DNA of 64,000 nucleotides. Origin: Dioscorea cayenensis subsp. rotundata. Its lineage: Eukaryota > Streptophyta > Magnoliopsida > Dioscoreales > Dioscoreaceae. Under the pieces are notes generated by a model. The model worked only from the letters and a program-made list of their open reading frames with translations. It made no database searches and had not been told where the DNA came from. Positions within the stretch are counted from its first letter, which is position 1. Each line of letters opens with the position of its first letter. Where the stretch lies: NCBI RefSeq assembly GCF_009730915.1, contig NC_052474.1:15411501-15475500 (forward strand), written 5' to 3'. Both the position numbers and the translations under genes were made by a program. Of this stretch, positions 1 to 10,523 are shown piece after piece.

Positions 1-23
1 AGTGTCGGCATACGGATGGGAGG

Positions 24-3000
24 TGATAAGTGCTTGTGCGATAAGAAGACGAAGTGTTCTTTCCTTGTGTTGAGCATTACTTTTTTCAGGTTTTAATGCT
101 AATATGGGTATATTTTTTGTTACTTTTATGTAGGCAGGGTTGTGAGGCCGATTATGAGAGAAAGAACCCAATGTGGGTCGTAATGCACTAATTTGGATGA
201 AATTGATAAGTGCTTGTGCGATATGAATACGAAGCATTCTTTCCTTATGTTAAGCGTCACCTTTCTCGGGTTTTAACACTAATATGTGTGTTTTTATGTT
301 ACTTTTATGCAGGTAGGGTTGTGAGGCCGATTATAAAGGAAAGAAACCAATGTGGATCAAAATGCACCGATTTTGGAGGAAATCTTGCTAAGGTTCAAAC
401 GCGAAGACATAGGTCGGGTATGAGATGCTAGAGTGTGTGGAAACCTCCTCGTATTTGAGTTAGCACAACCATTTGGAGGGGCACAAGGGCAGTCATACTC
501 AAGCATTCCGACTTATGCATATAGAACAAGATCTCCACCAACTTTTAAATCATTCAATAAGAAAAGTGATCCACGACGTGAACGTGTGCCCATTTGCATT
601 ACCTCAATGAAAGTATGGATTCAGGAAGTATTTCAGGCCGGATACTGTAGCAAAGAACTATAGCAAAGTACTGTAGGAGAACTGTTCACAGTCGGTCGAG
701 AAAACTACAGAATAGAGAATCCACACCGGCGTGTCGAAATTCCACACGCCTATGTGAAAAATCCACATGGGCGTCCACAGGGGCGTGTGGATCCCCGATT
801 CCAGACATATTTAAAGCCAATTCAGCCCTGATTTCAGAATTCCTTTCTTCATTTTTCCCCCAACTTGAGAGAGGTTTTCGGTGAGGGTTTTGAGAGGTAT
901 TGGCTAGGGTTTTTGAGAGGTTCTATGGCTCCGACATCATCATCTCTTTGGAAGAAGGTTGGTAGGGGAGCTTCCGTCGAGGCGTATCCTATACCGGACA
1001 AGGGGATCTTTGGACGACGAGTAGAGGACTTTCCACAAGACCATTGACACAGTTATCGAGAGGGGTTTCTATGGATTCATTGCTTTTACATTCTATTTCT
1101 TTGATTGTACTTATCTCCATGGAGAGCTAAATCCCTAGTGGGTACTTGGGTATTTGTGAACCCTAGGATGTATTCATTTCTTTTAATCTCTTTATTATGC
1201 TTTCAATTAATTGATGTTTATTGTGAGTTCCAACCTTGAATGCTTGATTGTGTGAACACTCCCCTAGAGTGACACTAGGGTTGAGAGTTCTTGTTGGTAA
1301 CCTTGTGAGTAAGTGACACACCACGAGTGTTAGATAAAGCTAGGTTAGAGAGGGTTGAGAGGGTGAGTCGAGAGGTACAGAAGCGTCCCCTTTCCCCTCT
1401 GATGTGTTAGATTCTACCTCCGTTCCTCGATTTCTTTGCTGCCACAATAGAGTGAATGGTCTAAGGGATGACCTTCCTGGGCTTAGTTGCGGGTGCAACG
1501 GAGTGAAGCGCAGAAGTGATCTTAATATCTAGGGCTTAATTGTGGTTAGGGACCTTCCACCTGGACCAAAGGGTTATGTCCACAATTAGGAAGAGATTTA
1601 TCACTTGGAATCCCTAGAACTTATTGCAATTCTATGCGAGTGCGAGGTTGAGAGGTTATTCAATCTCTCCTCCGGGACATGTATAGAGTTAGGCATAGTT
1701 GACCTTAGATTTGGGACTTTTTAATTAAGGATTTCCATGACTCATTTGCATTGATTAGGAATCATAATAGAGGTTTCTTGCACTTGAAATTATTGTCCTA
1801 GGCGGAGCAATATCCGAGTACCTCATTTTTATCGATTGCCTTACCTTCTTCTTTACTTGTGCTCTCTTACTTGTTGTTCTTACTTTTGAGAATTGAATCA
1901 TTATCACACATATCACTATTCATCATTCACATAGCTAAGAAGCGAATTAACTATTTTTTTTATTCCCTACTCCCTGTGGATACGATACTTGCGCATCTGG
2001 GATTATAACTTCGACAAACCCATGCACTTGGGGGATATAGGCAAGCGGACCTTGTCAGAAATCATGCTAAGGTTCAAACGCGAGGACATAGGTTAGTGGG
2101 AGATCTTTCATCCGCACAGAGCCGGCAAGGTGTATCCTAGGCCGGACAAAGGGATCCTTGCGATGAGTAGAGGACTCTCCATAAGACCATCGCCACGACT
2201 AACGAGGGGGTTTTCTATGGATGCTTTGTTTTTACATTCGATTTTATTGATTGTATCTAGATCCATGGATAGCTAAACCCCTAGGGGATACTTGGGTATT
2301 TGTGAACCCTAAGATGTATTCGTCTCAATGAATCTCTTTATTATGCTTTCAACTAATTGTTGTTTATTATGAGTTCCAATCTTGGAGACTTGATTGTGTG
2401 AATACTCCCCTAGAGTGACACTAGGGTTGAGAGTTCTTGTTGGTAACTCTTGTGAGTGAGTGGCACACCATGAGAGTTAGACAAAGCTAGATTGGAGAGG
2501 GTTGAGAGGGTGAGTCGAGAGGTAGCGGAGCATTCCCTTTCCACTCCGGTGTGATCTACCCTACCTCCACGTTCCAAGTGTTCTTTGCGGCTATAGTAGA
2601 GTAAATGTGCTAAGGGATGACCTTCCGCTAGGGCTTAGTTGCGAGTGCAACAGAGTGAAGTGTTAAAGTGATTTTAGCATCTAGGGCTTAATTGTGGCTA
2701 GGGATCTTCCAACTGGACCAAATGGTTAGGTCTATATATAGGAATAGGGTTTATCACTTGGAATCCCTATAGCTCATTGCAATTATAAGCGAGTGCGAGG
2801 TTGAAAGGTTATTCAATATCTCCTCCGGGACATGTGTAGAGTTAGGCATGGTTGACCTTAGATTTGGGATCATGTAATTAAGGATTTCCACGACTCATTG
2901 TTGCATTATTTAGGAAGTATAATAGAGGGTTGTTGCACTTGAAATGATTGTCCTAGGCGGATCAATGTCCGAGTACCCCATCTTTATCGATTGCCTTAAC

Positions 3001-3209
3001 TTCTCCTTTGCATGTGTTCTCTATCTTGTTGCTTTTATTTTCGTTATTTCATATTTTGTCACACTTATCACTATTCATCTTCCACATTAGTTAAGAAACA
3101 ACTTAAGTGTCTTTATTCCCTACTCTCTGTGGATACGATACCCACTCATCTGGGATTATTACTTTGACACCCGTGCACTTGCGGTTTACACGCTTATACA
3201 GATGTGTCA
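24..3209 (+). repeat. LTR1 of the compound element, split by a solo LTR and internally deleted
   Basis: The LTR starts TGATAAGTGCTTG at 24 and ends GATGTGTCA at 3209, directly before the PBS. It is split at 203/2058 by a solo LTR. After the insertion it resumes with sequence matching other LTRs (CTAAGGTTCAAACGCG), then jumps at about 2092-2096 to a segment that in LTR2 lies more than 500 bp downstream. The jump occurs at a shared AGGTTAGTGGGAG-like stretch. The deletion removes the promoter and the GC-palindrome region present in LTR2 at about 9040-9140. Confidence 0.85.
204..2057 (+). mobile_element. Solo LTR of an Athila-like element, TSD GAAAT
   Basis: It begins TGATAAGTGCTTG, ends GGACCTTGTCA, and is flanked by an exact 5-bp duplication GAAAT (199-203 and 2058-2062). 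No internal region is present, as expected after LTR-LTR recombination. It closely resembles the 5888 and 50283 LTRs, including the TATTTAAA box (808-815) preceded by palindromic CACGGGCGTGTGG-like repeats (about 724-790). Open frames inside it, for example 865-1047, have no protein support and lie in the transcribed part of the LTR. Confidence 0.93.
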
Positions 3210-3215
3210 AGTTTT

Positions 3216-3233
3216 TGGCGCCGTTGCCAAGGA
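3216..3233 (+). other. Primer binding site, tRNA-Asp type
   Basis: The sequence TGGCGCCGTTGCCAAGGA starts six bases after the LTR1 end. It is complementary, with two changes, to the 3' end of plant tRNA-Asp (ending CCCCGGCAACGGCGCCA). Athila elements are known to use this tRNA. Confidence 0.85.
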
Positions 3234-3357
3234 GTAGGCATTTAGAGACACTTTACACTTTGTTTTTTTAGCTATTCATTTATTCATTCTTTTTCATATT
3301 TTCTTATTCCATCATCGTTCAGATTTTCTTTTCTTTCTTTTCGTGCAGCTCTAGGTT

Positions 3358-6300
3358 ATGACCCGAGGGAACCCTTCGATATTGATTGAAGCAGATCCCG
3401 AGCTTGAACATATACGTACAAGAAAAGGGAAAGAACCTGTGCAAGAACAGTCTAATCTAGCTGATTTGAAAATAGAAGAGTCTGAAAACATGGCCGAATA
3501 GAATGAGCAACAACGGACATTATCCGATTATGCCAAACCTTCAGTGTTGGGGATACAATCGAGCATTGTGTGTTCCCTTATTATAGCTCAGAACTTCGAG
3601 CTGAAGTCGGCATTCATCCAGATGTTGTAGCAATCCGCATAGTTCAATGGTTTGGCCGATGAGGATCCAAACAGTAATATAGAGAACTTTCTCGAGATGT
3701 GTGATATACTAAAGATAAACGGGGTGACGGATGATGCCATCACACTGAGAGTCTTCCCATTTTCATTAAAGAGGAGAGCGAAGCAGTGGCTACACACATT
3801 ACCTAGAGCCTCGATTACCACATGGGAGGAGATGGTAGAAGCTTTTCTTGCTCGATATTTCCCTCCTGGAAAATCTGCAAAGCTTATTAATGAGATCTCG
3901 TCCTTTGTACAGTTGGAACTGGAGTCTCTATTTGAGACATGGGAAGGTTCAAGGAGCTCCTGAGAAAGTGCCCACAACATCGATTCCCGGAGTGGATAAT
4001 TGTTCAGACCTTTTACAACGGTTTAAATCCGAGTACAAGGCAACTCTTGGATGTGGCAGCAGGAGGTACCTTAGGTAGCAAGACCCCCGGTGAGGCCCGT
4101 CAACTAATTGAATAAATACGGTTAAACAGCTACCAATGGAATAATAAGGAGAAGAAAAAGATGGCTGGTCTCCATGAGATAGATGCAGTAACTTCATTGG
4201 CGGCTCAAGTGGAATCATTGAGTAAGAAGTTAGATCTCCTAACCTCGAATAGAGTGGCAGTCGTGACTACTTGCATCGAGTGTGGTGGAGGACTTTCTCC
4301 CTCCCAGTTCCTGATCTATATTGGTGATGCATCTTTCGGTTGAGAATGTCGATTTTGTAGATAATGCTATGAGGAATCAAGGAAACCCATATGGCAACAT
4401 ATACAATCCGGGTTGGAAGAGTCATCCCAATTTCTCGTGGAGCAACCAAGGTCCACAAAAGGCCATGCGGCCACCGGGTTTCCAACAACAACATCAAGCC
4501 CCAAACATGGAAAACATAGTTTCGGGGTTTGGAGACCCAAATGAACGATTTGTAGAAGGCCTTAACTAGGTTTGTGCAATCATCTGATACAAGGTTCCAA
4601 TCAGTTGAGGCTACAATTTGCAATCACAACGCCTCTTTGCATTATCTTGAGAATCAAGTGGGGCAAATTGCGAAGTCTCTATCGAAGAGACCACAAGGAA
4701 GCTTGCCAAGCAATACCGAGACCAATCCTAGAGAGCATGTGAAGGGTATCACTTTGAGAAGTGGTCGTGAGGTTGAGGGTAAGCTTCCGAGTGAGAAGCC
4801 CAATGAACATGCACTCGAGGTTATAGAGGTTGAGAAGGGAGCAAGGAAAGAGAAGGAGGTAGCACCCGCACATTTGAAGCCAAGAATCCCTTATCCCTCT
4901 AGATTGAAAAATGACGAAGGGGATGAATAGTATAAGAAGTTCCTGAGTTTGTTCAAACAACTCATCATTAATATTCCTTTTGTTGAGGCATTAGCCCAAA
5001 TGCCTAAGTATGCAAAATTCTTGAAAGACTTGTTGACCAATAAGAGGAAGTTAAAGAAGAGTGCTTCAGTGATTTTAGATGCGTCTTGCTCGGCTGTTTT
5101 ACAAAAGAACATGCTGAACAAGAAGAAAGACCCGGGAAGCTTCATCATTCTGTGTAAAATTGGCAATTTGGATAAAGAAATGGCGTTGGCGGATTCAGGG
5201 GCGAGTATCAACGTCATGCCATACACCTTCTTTCAAAACATAGGCTTGGGCGAGCTTAGACCCACTCGGATGACTTTGCAATTGGCGGACCAAACGGTCA
5301 GACATCCAGGGGGTATTATCAAAGATGTGGTTGTCAAGGTGGACAAGTATATATTTCCTGTAGACTTTGTGGTGCAAGACGTCGATTAGGATACGGATGT
5401 ACCCTTGATATGTGGGAGGCCATTCTTACGGACTTCCAAGGCATTGATTGACATGGACGGCGGAGAGCTAACTTTGAGAGTTGGAGATGACAAGCTCACA
5501 TACCTACCTTCTGAAGCCATGCGGCATTCACTTAATTTTGAGGATACTTTGTATTTTCTAGACACTATTGATGAGATTGTTGATGAATACATGCAGGAAA
5601 TGTTCAATCCAGACCCATATGAGGGTCTGTTCGACCAAGAGGAAGATAATGAAGAAGTAATGATGCTTGGTTCAACGGAATAAGTACCATCTACCCCGGG
5701 GATCTTAAAGAAGGTGCTCCGGAAGATGAAGAAGGCTAGGAGAGGCCACCGGAAATGCTCCAAGACTGTTGGAGATGTGCGTGAACCGAAGAAGTTGGAT
5801 GAACCACTGTTAGGTAGTCCCAAGCCCGATAATTCAGCCTGTACCCTCAGGAGATTTTGCTCGTCGTGCTTCCAAGACATGGGTAAGTGATAAGTGCTTG
5901 TGTGATATGAATGCGAAGCATTCTTTCCTTATTTTGAGCTTTACTTTTCTCAGTTTTTTTCATTAATATGTGTATTTTTATGTTCCTTCATGTAGGTAGG
6001 ATTGTGAGGCCGAGTACGAAGGGAAAAAGCCAATGTGGATCATAATGCATCGATTTTTGGAGGAAATCTTGCTAAGGTTCAAACGCGAAGACATAGGTCG
6101 GGTGCGAGATGCTAGAGTGTGTGCCAACCTCCTCGTATTTGAGTTAACACAACCATTTGGACGGGCACAAGGGGAGTCACACTCAAGCATTCCGACTTAT
6201 GCACATAGAACAAGATCTCCATCAACTTATCCGTTATTGAAGAAGCAAAGCGATCCACGGCATAAACATGTGCCCGTTTATGTTACCTTGATGAAAAGTG

Positions 6301-7681
6301 GATTCGGGAGTATTTTTGGCAGAGTATTGTAGCAGGTTCCACATGGGCGTGTGTAGAATCCATAGGCCCGTGTGATCGCCTGATTCCATCCCTATTTAAA
6401 GCCAATTCAGCCCCGATTTCAGCATTCTTTTCTCCATGTTTTCCCCAACTTGAGAGAGAGTTTCGGCTAGGGTTTTGAGAGGTATTGGCTAAGGTTTTGG
6501 AGAGGTTCTATGGCTCCGACATCGTCATTCCTTAGGAAGAAGGTTGGTAGGGGATCTTCCATCGAGGCGTATCCTATACCGGACGAGGGAATCCTTGGAC
6601 GACGAGTAGAGGACTTTCCATAAGATCATCGACACGACTATCGAGGGGGTTTCTCTATGGATTCATTGCTTTTACATTCTATTTATTTGATTGTACTTAG
6701 CTCCATGGAGAGCTAAACCCCTAGTGGGTACTTGGGTATTTGTGAACCGTAGGATGTATTTGTTTCATTGAATCTCTTTATTATGCTTTCAGCTAATTGA
6801 TGTTTATTGTGAGTTCCAACCTCGAATGCTTGATTGTATGAACATTTTCCCTAGAGTAACACTAGGGTTGAGGGTTCTTGTTGGTAACCTTGTGAGTGAG
6901 TGACACACCATGAGCGTTAGACAAAGCTAGGTTGGAGAAAGTTGAGAGGGTGAGTCGAGAGGTACAGGAGCGTCCCCTTTCCCCTCCGACGTGTTAGATT
7001 CTACCTCCGTTCCTCGAGTTCTTTGTGGCCATAATAGAGTGAATAGTCTAAGAGATGACCCTCGGCTGGGGCTTTGTTACGCTTGCAACGGAGTGAAGCG
7101 TTGAGATGATCTTAGTATCTAGGGCTTAATTGTGGTTAGGGACCTTCCACCTGGACCAAAGGGTTAGGTCTATAATTAGGAAGAGATTTATCACTTGGAG
7201 TCCCTAGAGCTTATTGCAACTCTATGCGAGTACGAGGTTGAGAGGTTATCGAATCTCTCCTCCTGGACATGTATAGAGTTAGGCATAGTTGACCTTAGAT
7301 TTGGGACTTTGTATTTAAGGATTTCCACGACTCACTATTGCATTGATTAGGAAGCATAATAGAGGGTTTTTGCACTTGAAACGATTATCCTAGGTGGAGC
7401 ATTGTCCGAGTACCCCATCTTTATCGATTGCCTTACCTCACTCTTTACTCGTACTCTCTTACTTGTTGTTTTTACTTTTGAGAATTGAATCATTGTCACA
7501 CTTATCACTACTGATCTTTCACATAACTAAGAAGTGGATTAAGTGTTTTTATTCCCTATTCCCTATGGATTTGATACCCGCTCATCCGGGATTATTATTT
7601 AGACAAACCCGTGCAATTGAAGGATATACGCAAGGGGACCTTGTCAGTAAGAGGGCAGCTTTCATCTATGAGCCCCCGTGA
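3358..7681 (+). pseudogene. gag-protease pseudogene, first copy (split by a solo LTR)
   Basis: The reading frame opens at ATG 3358 (MTRGNPSILIE...). Later fragments in shifting frames give a retrotransposon gag domain (about 3652-3963; RAKQWLHTLPRASITTWEEM), a degraded zinc knuckle (4271-4310, CIECGGGLSPSQF), a basic spacer, and an aspartic protease with its D-S-G intact at 5192-5200. The protease continues past a stop near 5387 to ICGRPFLRTSKALIDMDGGE. Other breaks are a TAG at 3499 and a one-base loss near 3943 in GGGAAGGTTC. The C-terminus is interrupted by the 5888-7646 solo LTR and finishes at 7652-7681 (...FIYEPP, stop). No RT, RNase H or integrase follows. The final FIYEPP plus GTGAGGTAAGA aligns with the last pol codons of the family B element at about 31008-31030. 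Confidence 0.88.
5888..7646 (+). mobile_element. Solo LTR inserted near the end of the gag-protease gene, TSD GTAAG
   Basis: This 1.76 kb LTR starts TGATAAGTGCTTG, ends GGGGACCTTGTCA, and has an exact 5-bp duplication GTAAG (5883-5887 and 7647-7651). The interrupted host frame reads ATGGGTAAG then AGGGCAGCTTTC, matching the uninterrupted 13042-13079 and 54846-54884 copies. The TATTTAAA promoter box is at 6393-6400. The LTR belongs to the same subfamily as 204-2057 and the 50283 element. Confidence 0.95.
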
Positions 7682-8525
7682 GGTAAGACATGATACGTCA
7701 AGCTAAGTGACATTAAATAGGGCTTTTTGGGAGGCAACCAAAGTGTTTACTATTTTCTTAATTTGGTAGTTTAGGGTTTGCTTGAATAAATTGTTGAGTG
7801 TTGGTGTCTTGATTTGTAGATGCTTTTGCTGTAATTTTCTCGTGGACTTGTAATTTCACCTTGTGTTTTCATGTGAATTTGACGAAGTTTTGGTCGTTTG
7901 AGCTATCTATCATGTTTCTCACTGGTATAGTTTGCATTTTAGGGCAGGCTCTGAGTGTGTAAACATGTTCGAGAATTTTCGCATGCAGGCGTGCGGAACA
8001 CTTTAGAAATTTTTCTCTGGTTGTCCACAAAGACCACTGGGGACGCACTAGCGCCCTCGTGTGTCGGCGCACGGGTGTGGATTTTTTCTGCACGCCCGTG
8101 CAAGAGCATTCAGAGGCAGTGAGTGTTTTCCTGAGATTGCACAGGGGCATGCATCTGCCCCTGTGAGCCTTTCGTATGGAGATGCACGGGCGTGGGTAAT
8201 TTCCTCACGCCCATGCAAATGTACTGAACACCAAGAAGCGTGAGTCCGTTTAAAGGATCATCATTTCTTTTCATTCCCACACACCCCTCTTTTCCTAAGA
8301 GCACCATCACACTTCTTTCTGACTTCGCACTACCGTATTTGGACTGATTTTTGCGTGGTTTTCCGGTCGCTTCACGGTTTTCCACTTCAACTCATCGATA
8401 AGCCCTATCTTTTGTTCTTTTTGCAAATTCTTGATTTTATTCGATGAAACTGGTGAATAATGCTTCATCTCTGTAATTAGAATGAGTATCCATGTTTAGA
8501 ATGAAGTTAAAAGTGATGAAACTGG
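7682..8525 (+). other. Truncated 3' non-coding region of the first internal unit
   Basis: It starts with the conserved post-coding segment (GAGGTAAGACATGATACGTCA..., GGGAGGCAACC). It then carries clustered GC-rich palindromic motifs of the CACGGGCGTG type (about 8040-8220) and a T-rich tail. The 3' ORF, the conserved CTACCACC-rich block and the polypurine tract seen in other copies are missing. An 18-bp segment at 8443-8460 is repeated at 8514-8531, and the second copy is fused to the start of LTR2. Confidence 0.8.
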
Positions 8526-10379
8526 TGAATAACGCTTGTGTGATAAGAATACGAAGTGTTCTTTCCTTGTGTTGAGCATTATTTTTCTCGGGTTTTAATT
8601 CTAATATGGGTGTATTTATGTTACTTTTATGCAGGTAGGGTTGTGAGGCTGATTATGAGAGAAAGAAGCCAATGTGGGTCGTAATGCACTAATTTGGAGG
8701 AAAGCTTGCTAAGGTTCAAACGCGAAGACATAGGTCGGGTTCCATATGGAGGAATGTGTGCCAACCTCCTCGTACTCGAGTTAGAACAACAATTTGGAGG
8801 GACATACGCAGTCACATTCAAGCATTCTGACTTGTGCATATAGAACAAGATCTCCACCAACATGTCCGTTATTAAAGAAGCAAGGCGATCCACGACGTAA
8901 ATGTGTGTGCCCGTTTGCGTTACCTCGATGAAAGTATAGATTCGGGAGTATTTCAAGCCGGTACTGTAGCAGGCTTTTTGTAGAAAAAAATACTGCAACG
9001 GTACTATTTACAGCTAGCCGAGAAAATAGAAAAAATAGAGAATCCACACGGGCGTGTGGAAATTCCACACGCATATGTGAAAAATCCACAGGGGCGCCCA
9101 CATGGGCGTGTGGATTCCTGATTCCAGCCCTTTAAAAGCCGATTTCAGCCTCGATTTTAGCATTCTTTTCTCCATCTTTTCCACAACATGAGAGAGGGTG
9201 AAGGCTAGGGTTTTGAGAGGTATTGGCTAGGGCTTTGGAGAGGTTCTATGGCTCTGACATCGCACGCCATTTGGTAGAAGGTTAGTGGGAGGGCTTTCGT
9301 CGGCACCGATCTAATGAGGTGTATCCTAGGCCTAACAAAGGGACCCTTGCAACGAGTAGAGGACTCTCCATAATACCATTTCCATGACTAACAAGGGGTT
9401 TTTCTATGGATCCTTTTTTTTACATTCGATTTCATTGATTAAATCTAGCTCCATGGAGAGCTAAACCCCTAGTGGTTACTTGGGTATTTGTGAACCCTAG
9501 GATGTATTCATTTCATTGAATCTCTTTATTATGCTTTCAATTAATTTATGTTTATTGTGATTTCCAATCTTGGATAATTGATTGTATGAATACTCTCCTA
9601 GAGTGACACTAGGGTTGAGAGTTCTTGTTGGTAACTCTTGTGAGTGAGTGACACACCATGAGAGTTAGACAAAGCTAGATTGGAGATGGTTAAGAGGGTG
9701 AGTCTAGAGGTAGCGGAGCCTTCCCTTTCCCCTCCGATGTGATCTATCCTACCTCCACATTCCAATAGTTCTTTTGGGCCATAATAGAGTGAATGGGCTA
9801 AGGGATGACGTTCCGCTGGGGCTTAGTTGCGAGTGCTACGGAGTAAAGCATTGAAGTGATTTTAGCACCTAGGGCTTAATTTTTGCTTAGGATCTTCCAC
9901 CTGGACCATAGGAATATTGTCCATCGCTTGGAATCCCTAGAGCTCATTGCAATTCTATGCGAGTGCGAGGTTAACAGGTTATTCAATCTCTTCTCCGGGA
10001 CATGTATAGAGTTATCAGTGGTTGACCTTAGATTTGGGATCATGTAATTAAGGATTTCCATGACTCATTGTTGCATCAATTAGGAAGTATAATCAAAGGT
10101 TGTTGCACTTGAAATGTTTGTCCTAGGGGGATTAATGTCCGGGTACCACATCTTTATCAACTGCCTTACCTTCTCCTTTACCTGTGCTTTCTATATTGTT
10201 GCTTTTATCTTCGTTATTTCATATTTTGTCACACTTATCACTATTCATCTTCCACATTAGTTAAGAAACCACTTAAGTGTCTTTATTGCCTACTCTTTGT
10301 GGATACGATACCCACTCATCTGGGATTATTACTTTGACACCTGTTTACTTGAGGTTTACACATATATGCGGACGTGTCA
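8526..10379 (+). repeat. LTR2 of the compound element
   Basis: A full-length LTR ending GGACGTGTCA at 10379, directly before a PBS. Its start is altered (TGAATAACGCTTGTG in place of TGATAAGTGCTTGTG) because it is fused to duplicated 3' non-coding sequence. GC palindromes lie at about 9045-9110, just upstream of the promoter region. The stretch CTCCATGGAGAGCTAAACCC, common to all LTRs here, is at about 9450. Confidence 0.88.
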
Positions 10380-10385
10380 AGTTTT

Positions 10386-10403
10386 TGGGGCCATTGCCGG
10401 GGA
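10386..10403 (+). other. Primer binding site, tRNA-Asp type
   Basis: TGGGGCCATTGCCGGGGA lies six bases after LTR2. It matches the tRNA-Asp complement TGGCGCCGTTGCCGGGGA with two substitutions (C to G, G to A). Confidence 0.85.
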
Positions 10404-10523
10404 GTAGGCATTTAGAAATACTTTGCACTTTGTTTTCTTAGCTATTCATTCATTCAATTTCATATCTTCTTTTCTATCATCGTTCTGATTTTTGTTTTCT
10501 TTCTTTTGGTGTAGCTCCAGGTT

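Noticed and set aside
865..1047. Open frame in an LTR, also seen in part at 59333-59752 and 50996-51223
   Set aside because: It lies in the conserved transcribed part of the LTR, differs in frame between copies and has no recognisable domain, so it is a by-product of LTR sequence.
3216..3233. Possible tRNA-Asp gene piece
   Set aside because: Only the 18 bases complementary to the tRNA 3' end are present, next to an LTR, which is a primer binding site.
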